DNA of 9,111 nt, from positions 1 through 9,111 of the forward strand of contig CANQKK010000027.1 of the NCBI GenBank assembly GCA_947624475.1. Direction: 5' to 3'. Positions 1 through 6,083 of the stretch are shown in pieces (positions within the stretch are counted from its first letter, which is position 1; every line of letters begins with the position of its first letter). The position numbers and the translations under genes were made by a program. Source of the stretch: an uncultured Bacilli bacterium (lineage in GTDB: Bacteria; Bacillota_I; Bacilli_A; RF39; UBA660). A model generated the notes under the pieces. It did no database searches. It was not told the origin of the DNA and worked only from the letters and a program-made list of their open reading frames with translations.

Positions 1-370
1 GTCTTATATCAGAGTTTACACTACTTAAATTATTAGTGTGATATAAAAGAGCATTAACAAGCGTCTTAGAGTAATTTCCAGGAGCAGGATGGACTACCAT
101 GCCACTTTCTTTGTTAATAACGATTATATCATCATCTTCATAGACGATGTCAAGAGGGATATTTTCGGGTAGTATATCTGTTTTTTCGACATATTCAGTA
201 ATTTCTAAAGAATCATTTTCTTTTAAAATATAACTTGGTTTTACTCTACTACCGTTTATTAAAATATTTCCGTTTTTAATCATTTTTGTAACTTTGCTTC
301 TTGTATAATCTTTTTCTTCACTTAGATATTTATCGATTCTCTTACCAGAGCTCAGACTATCTATAATCAT
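1..370 (-). CDS. rluD: RluD-family 23S rRNA pseudouridine synthase, N-terminal part (cut by window edge)
   Basis: The visible 123 codons start at ATG 370 and run off the left edge. Residues about 10-60 form an S4 RNA-binding domain (starting KRIDKYLSEE, with ILINGSRVKPSY). The catalytic domain then opens with LDIVYEDDDIIVINKESGMV and VHPAPGN, typical of RluA/RluD-type enzymes, which isomerise uridines in 23S rRNA. The catalytic HRLDxxTSG loop should follow but lies outside the window, so activity cannot be judged, nor can RluD be told from paralogues such as RluC or Bacillus YlyB. The start is fixed by a strong AGGAGG at 378-383 with a 7-nt spacer. The first 14 nt overlap the end of lspA, so translation is probably coupled. 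The lspA-rluD order is common in Firmicutes. The family call is firm; the exact rRNA target is inference. Confidence 0.9.
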   Translation of the reverse strand, partial: MIIDSLSSGKRIDKYLSEEKDYTRSKVTKMIKNGNILINGSRVKPSYILKENDSLEITEYVEKTDILPENIPLDIVYEDDDIIVINKESGMVVHPAPGNYSKTLVNALLYHTNNLSSVNSDIR

Positions 371-818
371 TTTTTCCCCTCCTAAAAGTTGTAATCATCA
401 AAAGAATAATACCAATAGTTATAAATGTATCAGCGACATTGAAAATTGGAAAATTGTATTTGAAAATTTTAATTTGAAAAAAGTCAACTACATAACCTCT
501 TATTATTCGGTCAATTAAATTACCTATTGATCCACCTATTACGAGAGAAAAAGCGATTTTATCGAGCATTTTTTTTGGTTTTTCTTTTCTTAAATAATTA
601 AATAGGAAGATAATTATTAAAAGAGCGACGATAATTAAAAGTACTCTCTTACCGGTTAAAATACTAAATGCTGCTCCTGTATTATTAGTATAGGTAAGAT
701 AAAAAAATTTTTTTATTAATTCTAGCGAACTATTAAAGTCTAAAAATTTTATAATTAATATTTTAGATATTTGGTCAATTAGGGTAAATATAATTGATAA
801 GATAATTATAAGAATCAT
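357..818 (-). CDS. lspA: Lipoprotein signal peptidase (signal peptidase II)
   Basis: This 153-aa integral membrane aspartyl protease cleaves the signal peptide of diacylglyceryl-modified prolipoproteins ahead of the lipobox cysteine. Family hallmarks are all present: DQISK at 15-19, NNTGAAFS at 45-52, GGSIGNLIDR at 95-104, GYVVDF at 108-113 with one catalytic Asp (D112), and FNVADTFI at 126-133 with the other (D130). Four hydrophobic segments fit the usual four-helix topology (about 1-25, 58-76, 86-103, 127-145), and the length is normal. Its SD is AGAAGG at 826-831 with a 7-nt spacer. It is the first gene of a minus-strand transcript starting from the promoter at 880-908, and its TAG stop lies inside the overlapping rluD start region. 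It implies that the organism makes lipoproteins; lgt is not in the window. Confidence 0.96.
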   Translation of the reverse strand: MILIIILSIIFTLIDQISKILIIKFLDFNSSLELIKKFFYLTYTNNTGAAFSILTGKRVLLIIVALLIIIFLFNYLRKEKPKKMLDKIAFSLVIGGSIGNLIDRIIRGYVVDFFQIKIFKYNFPIFNVADTFITIGIILLMITTFRRGKNDYR

Positions 819-879
819 AAGAGTACCTTCTTTCTTTATACGGTGACTTCTATTTTTAGATATTTATTTCCTAATAGAT

Positions 880-908
880 ATATTAGCATAAATAGTTAGT
901 TTTAGCAA
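880..908 (-). promoter_or_regulatory. Predicted sigma-A-type promoter for lspA-rluD
   Basis: On the minus strand, TTGCTA (903-908) is followed by exactly 17 nt and then TAATAT (880-885). TGC stands immediately before the -10, which gives an extended -10 TGn motif. Initiation would fall near 873, leaving a leader of about 55 nt. The -10 matches the consensus at only 4 of 6 positions, but spacing, TG motif and location support it. Confidence 0.55.
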
Positions 909-915
909 TAAGTCC

Positions 916-944
916 TTGCCTTTTTAATTTTTTATTTATATAAT
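916..944 (+). promoter_or_regulatory. Predicted sigma-A-type promoter for DUF192 gene-gpsA
   Basis: TTGCCT (916-921), a 17-nt spacer and a perfect TATAAT (939-944) form a good vegetative promoter. Initiation would fall near 950, only about 10 nt before the ATG at 962. That leaves just enough leader for the GGTGAT Shine-Dalgarno at 953-958. Its -35 box lies 7 bp from the -35 box of the divergent lspA promoter. Confidence 0.65.
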
Positions 945-961
945 TATCTTATGGTGATATA

Positions 962-1282
962 ATGATATTATCTTATGGTAAAAAAACAATTGAACTAAAA
1001 AACTGTACAAGTTTCTTTAGTAGACTTAGAGGATTCATGTTCAAAAAAAATATTAATATGGCTCTTCTTTTTGATAACTGCAATAGCATTCATACTTTCT
1101 TTATGAAAGAGAATATCGATGTTATAATGTGTGATTCTGATAATAATATTTTGTTTTTTTATAAGAACTTGGGAAAAGGGAAAATTATATGGCCAAAGAA
1201 GAATGTTAAAAGGGTTTTTGAAATACCAAGCAACTTTTTTGATATTGATTTGAATAAGGAAAAGAGAGTGAATATAAAATGA
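962..1282 (+). CDS. DUF192 (COG1430) family protein, no signal peptide
   Basis: This 106-aa protein matches the DUF192 pattern. It has RLRGFMFKK at 21-29 (family: RxxGLMfR), then a short strand and IHTFFMKENIDVIMCD at 43-58 (family: vsFWMknTxipLDiiF), and KRVFEIPSNFF at 83-93 (family: vleiPaG). The biochemical role of the family is not established. Many members are exported or lipid-anchored, but this one starts directly with the domain and has no signal peptide, so it is probably cytosolic. Translation relies on GGTGAT at 953-958, which pairs with the 3' part of the anti-SD. Its TGA overlaps the gpsA ATG (ATGA), so the two are co-transcribed and probably coupled. TGA serving as a stop here argues against code 4. 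Confidence 0.82.
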   Translation: MILSYGKKTIELKNCTSFFSRLRGFMFKKNINMALLFDNCNSIHTFFMKENIDVIMCDSDNNILFFYKNLGKGKIIWPKKNVKRVFEIPSNFFDIDLNKEKRVNIK

Positions 1283-2190
1283 AAGTAGCAATTTTAGGTA
1301 CAGGTGCTTATGGAATGGCCATCTGTAGTATTGCACGCAGTAATAATTTAGAAATAAAGATGTGGACAAATAGTGAAGAAGAAAAAGATATGCTTTTAAA
1401 AATGGGAAAGAGTAATAAAGTAGATTATGTTATTCCTAAAGACATCATAATTACAACTGATATGAAAGAGGCTGTTGTGGATTCTGACATCATAATGTTT
1501 GTCGTTCCTGCTGAATTTACTTCAAGTGTGGCAAAAGAATTAAAGAAGTACTATAATAATAGGCAAACTGTCTGTATTGCTTCAAAGGGAATAGAACAAA
1601 ATACTTGTCTATTTTTGTATGATATTGTAGCAAGAAAACTTGAAACTTCAAATATTTCTGTTATATCTGGTGGTACATTTGCTTCAGATATTGTAAAAAA
1701 AGAACCATGTGGCTTGAGTTTGGCAACGAGAAGTAAAGTAGCAAAGGAAAGAACAATAAAGGCTCTTTCGAATAATTATATAAAGTTAAGATATACTAAA
1801 GATATAATTGGAACAGAATTGTGCGGGGCAATTAAAAATGTTATTGCTATTGCTTCGGGAATGATTGATGGAATGGGATACTCGAGATCTACTAGTGCAA
1901 TGTTTATCACCGAGTCTTTAAATGATATTAAAAATCTTATCAAGACGCTCGGGGGAAATAAGAAATCGATTCTTTCTTTTGCAGGATTTGGTGATTTACT
2001 TTTGACATCAACTTCCGATAACAGTAGAAACTATACCTTAGGTAAAATGATAGGAGAAGGAAAGGATAGGAAGGAAGTTGCAAATTATATTGATAATACT
2101 ACTATCGAAGGATTATATACTTTGAAGTCAATTAAGAAGTTACTGCGAAATAAAAAAATTAAAATGCCTATTATTGATCTAATATATTAA
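1279..2190 (+). CDS. gpsA: NAD(P)H-dependent glycerol-3-phosphate dehydrogenase, C-terminus cut by an in-frame TAA
   Basis: GpsA reduces dihydroxyacetone phosphate to sn-glycerol 3-phosphate, the phospholipid backbone precursor, in the cytosol. The 303-aa reading frame has the N-terminal Rossmann motif GTGAYGMA (7-14), SKGIEQ (102-107) with K103, the active-site segment GAIKNVIAIASG (183-194) with K186, GFGDLLLT (236-243) and SRN (249-251) for phosphate binding. The usual SGP is SGG at 130-132 and the usual ITRG is ITES. The frame stops after MPIIDLIY, about 20 residues short of the family end, although matching sequence continues downstream. The start is set by ATGA coupling to the upstream gene and a weak GAGAGTG SD (1264-1270). 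The identity is firm; whether the truncated enzyme works is unknown. Confidence 0.93.
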   Translation: MKVAILGTGAYGMAICSIARSNNLEIKMWTNSEEEKDMLLKMGKSNKVDYVIPKDIIITTDMKEAVVDSDIIMFVVPAEFTSSVAKELKKYYNNRQTVCIASKGIEQNTCLFLYDIVARKLETSNISVISGGTFASDIVKKEPCGLSLATRSKVAKERTIKALSNNYIKLRYTKDIIGTELCGAIKNVIAIASGMIDGMGYSRSTSAMFITESLNDIKNLIKTLGGNKKSILSFAGFGDLLLTSTSDNSRNYTLGKMIGEGKDRKEVANYIDNTTIEGLYTLKSIKKLLRNKKIKMPIIDLIY

Positions 2191-2250
2191 ATAATTATCG
2201 ATGGAAAAGATACATCAGTACTTATTAAATTTTTGATGGAAAAGGAATAA
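2188..2250 (+). pseudogene. gpsA: Detached C-terminal codons of gpsA behind a premature TAA
   Basis: After the TAA at 2188-2190 the same frame reads IIIDGKDTSVLIKFLMEKE and then TAA at 2248-2250. This aligns with the usual GpsA ending, in which MPI..xxY is followed by a variable residue, then VLYxGKxxxEAxxxLM. The TAA replaces that variable residue; E. coli GpsA, from memory, has Gln there, one transition away from TAA. Frame and length are intact, so only a single-base nonsense change separates this from a normal gene of about 323 codons. The restored stop would lie immediately before the shared hairpin. Confidence 0.8.
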
Positions 2251-2297
2251 AAAAGAAAGTAAGTTAATTATTATCAATGTAATTACTTACTTCTTTT
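2251..2297. terminator. Bidirectional hairpin terminator shared by convergent gpsA and miaA
   Basis: Left arm 2251-2270 and right arm 2280-2297 pair in 18 bp with two single-base bulges (A2258, T2264) around a 9-nt loop. The outer stem is A/T-rich, so each strand ends in a T-rich run (TTCTTTTATT on plus, TTTCTTTTTTATT on minus). This suits intrinsic termination in both directions. The hairpin includes the last codons and stop of miaA (2264-2266). The stem is AT-rich, so its strength is uncertain. Confidence 0.65.
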
Positions 2298-3145
2298 ATT
2301 GTGTTATCAAAATTTTCAAAATCAACATTAAACCAAGTAATTGGAATCTGGTGCTTAAAGAAAGTATACTGTCTTTTGGCATAATGACGAGAGTTCATCT
2401 TAATTTTAGATATTGCTTCTTCATATGATATTTTTCCATCTAAATAACTATAGATTTCACGGTATCCAATACCTCCTAGTAGAGGTTTTGTTCTTATATT
2501 TTTATCATAAAAAGATTTTACTTCATCCAAAAGGCCACCTTCAAGCATGGTATCAACTCTCTTATTAATACGATTATATAGTGTTTCTCGATCGGTAGTA
2601 AGACCAATAAAAATAGTATCATAAAGTAGTTTATCAGTTTTGTTTTCAGTTATGATAAGATTATTTTCTTCATAATAGTTTAGTGCTCTTACTAGTCTTC
2701 GGCGATTATTTTTATCGATATTTATATCTTTATGAGTTTTTAATAAAAGACTATATATCTCTTCGTTAGAAAGGTCATCATAAGTTTTATTATTGCTTTG
2801 ACTACTTAAATTGTAATCGTATAGAGCAGATTTTATGTAGAGACCAGATCCACCTACTAAGATGGGAGTATTGCCTCTCTTTTTTATTTCTTCAATTTTT
2901 TGGCGACAGTCCTTTTGGTAGTGGTAAATAGTATAATCTTCATCGACATTTTTGATATCGAAAAGATGATGGGGTACACCTTCTTTTTCTTCTTCGGTTA
3001 CTTTGGCAGATGCGATATTTAATCCTTTATATACTTGAATGGCATCAGCGTTTATTATTTCACCATTATAAAATTTAGCAAGCGATATTGATAATTTAGT
3101 TTTACCGACTGCTGTTGGACCTGTAATTACTAATATTTTATCCAT
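2264..3145 (-). CDS. miaA: tRNA dimethylallyltransferase
   Basis: MiaA transfers a dimethylallyl group to N6 of A37 in tRNAs that read UNN codons, the first step towards ms2i6A. The 293-aa protein has the P-loop GPTAVGKT (9-16), NADAIQVYKGLNIASAK (32-48, containing the catalytic-region Asp D34 and Q37), VPHHLFDI (57-64), GGSGLYIK (98-105), NRRRLVRAL (about 147-155), IGYREI and SRHYAKRQ near the end. In most MiaA proteins D34 is followed by Ser; here it is Ala, a minor departure. Length is slightly short but complete. AGAGGT lies about 9 nt before the ATG. In many bacteria miaA follows mutL; here it does too, but after a 252-bp gap, so it may have its own promoter, which I could not identify. 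hfq is not visible. It ends in a hairpin shared with gpsA. Confidence 0.96.
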   Translation of the reverse strand: MDKILVITGPTAVGKTKLSISLAKFYNGEIINADAIQVYKGLNIASAKVTEEEKEGVPHHLFDIKNVDEDYTIYHYQKDCRQKIEEIKKRGNTPILVGGSGLYIKSALYDYNLSSQSNNKTYDDLSNEEIYSLLLKTHKDINIDKNNRRRLVRALNYYEENNLIITENKTDKLLYDTIFIGLTTDRETLYNRINKRVDTMLEGGLLDEVKSFYDKNIRTKPLLGGIGYREIYSYLDGKISYEEAISKIKMNSRHYAKRQYTFFKHQIPITWFNVDFENFDNTIKEVSNYIDNN

Positions 3146-3397
3146 AATTTTACCTCTTTAATGAACAAAGTACTTTCTTTTTATTTTTAAGTTGGTAGTC
3201 ATTGACATCTTTAGTACTTTGACTAATTCTTTTAAATTATTGCTCCTTCTAATTTGGAATAAATTTTAGATAACAAGGGAAATAGATAATTAACGTTTTA
3301 TTTTTTTATTGCTTCACTTAGAGCAAATATGGCACGGGATAATCTTATTCTTTCCTATATCTGTGTTTTCATAATCATTATTCTTCGTTTAGAATTA
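3146..3397. other. Intergenic region between mutL and miaA, no convincing gene
   Basis: On the minus strand this 252-bp stretch holds an orphan SD-like AGAAGGAG (3243-3250) with no ATG at proper distance. It also holds a 16-codon ORF (ATG at 3208, stop 3158-3160) without an SD, and a pair of AGTACT-centred palindromes. One minus-strand frame shows a 24-codon open stretch with PCHICSK, then stops, then a 35-codon open stretch. This may be chance or a decayed gene. I found no good -35/-10 pair and no U-tailed hairpin for mutL. Confidence 0.4.
3167..3221. repeat. Pair of AGTACT-centred palindromic elements in the miaA leader
   Basis: A perfect 10-bp palindrome, AAAGTACTTT (3167-3176), and a second AGTACTTTG (3213-3221) lie 44 bp apart, about four helical turns. 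CAAAGTACT (3166-3174) and AGTACTTTG also form a 9-bp inverted repeat with a 38-nt loop. They could be operator half-sites, an RNA stem or chance, because AGTACT also occurs inside genes here (for example near 6655). Confidence 0.3.
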
Positions 3398-5215
3398 TTA
3401 TATACTTCTTTTAAACATTTTTTCTAATTCATAGATCGTAAAGTGAATAATTGTAGGTCTACCGTGAGGACAATTGAAAGGATTTTTACATCTTCGTAAT
3501 TTATTTATTATTTCCTCTTGCGCTTCGAGAGTTATTCTAGTGTTGGCCTTGATACTCATTTTACAACTAATTAGTTTGGCTAAGTTGTCATTAAACTTAG
3601 TGAGATTAAAGTCTTTACCTTTATTTATTATTTCTTCAAAAATTCTTCGAATAATTTTTTCCTCATTTCCTTTAGGAAACCAAGTTGGATGCGATATTAC
3701 CCTGAAAGAATTTACACCAAACTCTTCAATTTTGATATTTAAGGAAGATAAGATGTCTATTCTCTCTTTAATAATCACGAATTCATTAGCGGGAAGTTCA
3801 ATAATTATTGGAATAAGAGGAGATATAACATCGCTATTAGGATGAGATAAGAGGTAAGAATTTTTTTCGTAGTTAACTCTCTCTTCGGCTGCATGCTGAT
3901 CTATCAAGTAAATTCCTTTTTCGTTTTGACATATAATGTATGTACCAAGGGCTAGTCCAATGGGATATAACTCTGGTAATTTATCCTCAGGGAGACTTTC
4001 GATATATTCTTCTTGGGAATCAACACTCTGCAAAATGTCTTTCGTAATATTTTCTTTTTCACTATCCAGTTCATTAATTGGTTCATAATTAAAGTTTACT
4101 AAGTTATTTAATTTGCTTTTTTCATCGTTACTGGTAGTAACTTCTACTGAGAAATTATTTCTCTCTAAATCTAGCGACATATTTTCGTATTTAGGACGAC
4201 TTTCTTCTTTAATTTCAATTTTAGGAATTAATAATTTTGTTTTGATAGTATCAATAATGGTATTTGATATTAATTTTTTTAAGTCATCAAAATTACTAAA
4301 CTTGATATCCTGTTTCGATGGATGAATATTGACATCAATTAGAGATGGATCAGTTTTTATTTTGATTACCACGATTGGATATCTGGTATCTTCTTTAAAT
4401 GAAGAATAGGAGTCATTTATTACTTTGTTTAATATTTGATTTTTAACTACTCTTCCGTTTACTAGAACGGTCATATGATTTCTAGTGGAACGATTTACCT
4501 CGGGCAAAGAAATAAAACCTGATACTTCATAATCATCATTTGATGTATTGATTTCTAACATCTTTTTGGCAATATCTAATCCATAAATTGATTTTATAAC
4601 TTTAAGTAGATTACCACTTCCATCGGTATTTAAAATTTCTCTTTCGTCGTTTGTCAAGCGAAATTTTATTTTTGGATAGGATAGAGCCATCTTATTTATG
4701 TATTCGATGACATTTGCAAGTTCTGCATAAGGGCTAGATAGATGTTTTAATCTAGCAGGAGTATTATAAAAGAGATAAGTTACTTTTATTTGTGTTCCTT
4801 TTCGAGACTCGGAACTTTTATTTTCAAGTATTTTTCCACCTTTAATGTGGATAAATGTTCCTATGTCATCTTGACAGGTCTTTAACTCAACATCAGATAC
4901 GGAGGCAATAGATGGAAGGGCCTCACCACGAAAACCGAGCGAGTTTATTGAAAATAAATCATCGTCGGTATATAGTTTACTAGTGGCATGTCTTTGAAAG
5001 GCTAAAACAGCATCTTCTTTTTCCATACCGAGTCCATCATCAGTTACTACTATTTCTCTAAGACCAGCTTCTTTTAGGTCGATTTTAATAATAGTGGAAG
5101 AGGCATCAACTGAATTTTCAACTAATTCTTTGACAATAGATACTACCTTTTCAACTACTTCTCCTGCTGCTATTTTGTTGGATAAGATTTCACTCATTAC
5201 TTTTATTTTACTCAT
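3398..5215 (-). CDS. mutL: DNA mismatch repair protein MutL with endonuclease motif
   Basis: MutL couples mismatch recognition by MutS to strand removal. The 605-aa protein has a GHKL ATPase domain: NKIAAGEVV (13-21), KELVENSVDA (29-38, catalytic E30, Mg-binding N34), DDGLGM (59-64), RHATSK (75-80) and GFRGEAL (94-100). A poorly conserved linker follows (about 340-415). The C-terminal domain carries DQHAAEERVNYE (439-450), the DQHAx2Ex4E metal-dependent nicking motif, then SCKMSIKAN (550-558) and CPHGRP (582-587). It should therefore nick DNA itself, as in bacteria without MutH. ATG 5215 is the start: GAGGTG (5220-5225) sits 4 nt upstream and the N-terminus matches the family there. One nt separates it from the truB stop. 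mutS, its usual neighbour, is absent from the window. Confidence 0.97.
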   Translation of the reverse strand: MSKIKVMSEILSNKIAAGEVVEKVVSIVKELVENSVDASSTIIKIDLKEAGLREIVVTDDGLGMEKEDAVLAFQRHATSKLYTDDDLFSINSLGFRGEALPSIASVSDVELKTCQDDIGTFIHIKGGKILENKSSESRKGTQIKVTYLFYNTPARLKHLSSPYAELANVIEYINKMALSYPKIKFRLTNDEREILNTDGSGNLLKVIKSIYGLDIAKKMLEINTSNDDYEVSGFISLPEVNRSTRNHMTVLVNGRVVKNQILNKVINDSYSSFKEDTRYPIVVIKIKTDPSLIDVNIHPSKQDIKFSNFDDLKKLISNTIIDTIKTKLLIPKIEIKEESRPKYENMSLDLERNNFSVEVTTSNDEKSKLNNLVNFNYEPINELDSEKENITKDILQSVDSQEEYIESLPEDKLPELYPIGLALGTYIICQNEKGIYLIDQHAAEERVNYEKNSYLLSHPNSDVISPLIPIIIELPANEFVIIKERIDILSSLNIKIEEFGVNSFRVISHPTWFPKGNEEKIIRRIFEEIINKGKDFNLTKFNDNLAKLISCKMSIKANTRITLEAQEEIINKLRRCKNPFNCPHGRPTIIHFTIYELEKMFKRSI

Positions 5216-5216
5216 T

Positions 5217-6083
5217 TTACACCTCAATCATCTTATATAATTTTACTTTATTATCATCTGTTTTTTTATAGATTGCTATCTCTTTGCCTTCTTTATCCAC
5301 AAGCAAGGACATGTCTTCGTCGAAAAAGTTATCTAATATCATTCCGTTTTTTACTTTTTTAAGAAGTGGTCCGTCAATTTGGGTTACTTTAATATTTGGA
5401 AGTGCTTCTCTGATAGTTAGTAGTTTATAACTATCTTTCTTGATATCTTCTAAGGTATAAGCATCTTTAATGCTGAAATTTCCCTGCATAGTTCTAGTTA
5501 GACTCTTCATTGTACCATAGGTTCCTAGTTTATAGCCGATGTCACGAATTAAACTTCTTATATACGTACCTTTACTTACTTTACATTTGATGGTAAATGT
5601 AATTTCATTATTTTCAAATATCGGAGTGTCTTCTAGGGTTAGAGAAAAAATTTCAATTTCTTTAGTTGGTGGAGTTACTTTAATTTCATTTCTTGCATAT
5701 TCGTATAATTTTTTCCCTTTTACTTTTACAGCAGAATACATAGGGACTTCCTGATCTTGCTTGCCAATAAAACCCGCTAGAACTTTTTTTATTTGCTCTT
5801 CGGTTACATTTGGAATATTCCTTTTAGTTTCTTTACCTGTTACATCTAACATATCGGTCTCATAACCTAAAATTACTTCAGCAACATATTCTTTTTTTTC
5901 GGAAGTTAATAGTTCGGATATTTTGAGGGCTCTTCCAATTGGTACTACCAAAACACCTTGGGCTATTGGATCTAAAGTTCCCGTGTGTCCTACTTTTTTG
6001 GTATTAAATTTTTTAGATATAATATTTACTATATCTCTACTCGTGTATCCACTACTCTTGTTTACTATTAGTACTCCATTCAT
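5217..6083 (-). CDS. truB: tRNA pseudouridine(55) synthase
   Basis: TruB makes pseudouridine 55 in the T-loop of elongator tRNAs and also acts as a tRNA folding chaperone. The 288-aa protein starts MNGVLIVNKSSGYTSRD. It carries the catalytic motif GHTGTLDP (32-39) with nucleophile D38, then ILGYETDMLDVTGK, PMYSAVKVKGKKLYEYAR, and SKGTYIRSLIRDIG in the second half of the catalytic domain. A short C-terminal PUA-like part ends the protein. Length is normal. The gene overlaps the end of nrnA by 32 nt, and a GAGGGATG-like SD inside nrnA precedes the ATG. mutL follows after 1 nt. In Bacillus ribF comes next; here mutL occupies that place. Confidence 0.97.
   Translation of the reverse strand: MNGVLIVNKSSGYTSRDIVNIISKKFNTKKVGHTGTLDPIAQGVLVVPIGRALKISELLTSEKKEYVAEVILGYETDMLDVTGKETKRNIPNVTEEQIKKVLAGFIGKQDQEVPMYSAVKVKGKKLYEYARNEIKVTPPTKEIEIFSLTLEDTPIFENNEITFTIKCKVSKGTYIRSLIRDIGYKLGTYGTMKSLTRTMQGNFSIKDAYTLEDIKKDSYKLLTIREALPNIKVTQIDGPLLKKVKNGMILDNFFDEDMSLLVDKEGKEIAIYKKTDDNKVKLYKMIEV
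5220..5225 (-). promoter_or_regulatory. Ribosome binding site deciding the mutL start
   Basis: GAGGTG lies 4 nt before ATG 5215 and overlaps the final codons of truB. A TTG at 5227 would open the frame 4 codons earlier, but that TTG overlaps the SD itself and adds a non-family MRCK prefix, so the ATG is preferred. Confidence 0.85.

Noticed and set aside
995..1369. 124-codon minus-strand ORF antisense to the DUF192 gene and gpsA
   Set aside because: It overlaps two genes with clear family matches, crosses their junction, and its product has no recognisable motif; it is a shadow frame.
2188..2190. UAA reassigned to an amino acid, inferred from gpsA
   Set aside because: TAA ends miaA, mutL, truB, rbfA and infB at normal family lengths, so a global reassignment is not supported.
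3202..3229. Plus-strand TTGACA at 3202-3207 as a promoter
   Set aside because: No good -10 follows at 16-18 nt, and no plus-strand gene lies downstream.
3309..3326. TTGCT/AGCAA hairpin downstream of mutL as a terminator
   Set aside because: The stem is only 5-6 bp, and the downstream tract on the mutL strand is A-rich, not U-rich.
3329..3427. 32-codon hydrophobic plus-strand ORF, resembling a small membrane toxin
   Set aside because: There is no Shine-Dalgarno site, it overlaps the mutL end in antisense, and its hydrophobicity is expected from T-rich sequence.
5216..5227. TTG start for mutL four codons upstream
   Set aside because: The TTG overlaps the SD of the ATG start, and the added residues are not found in the family.
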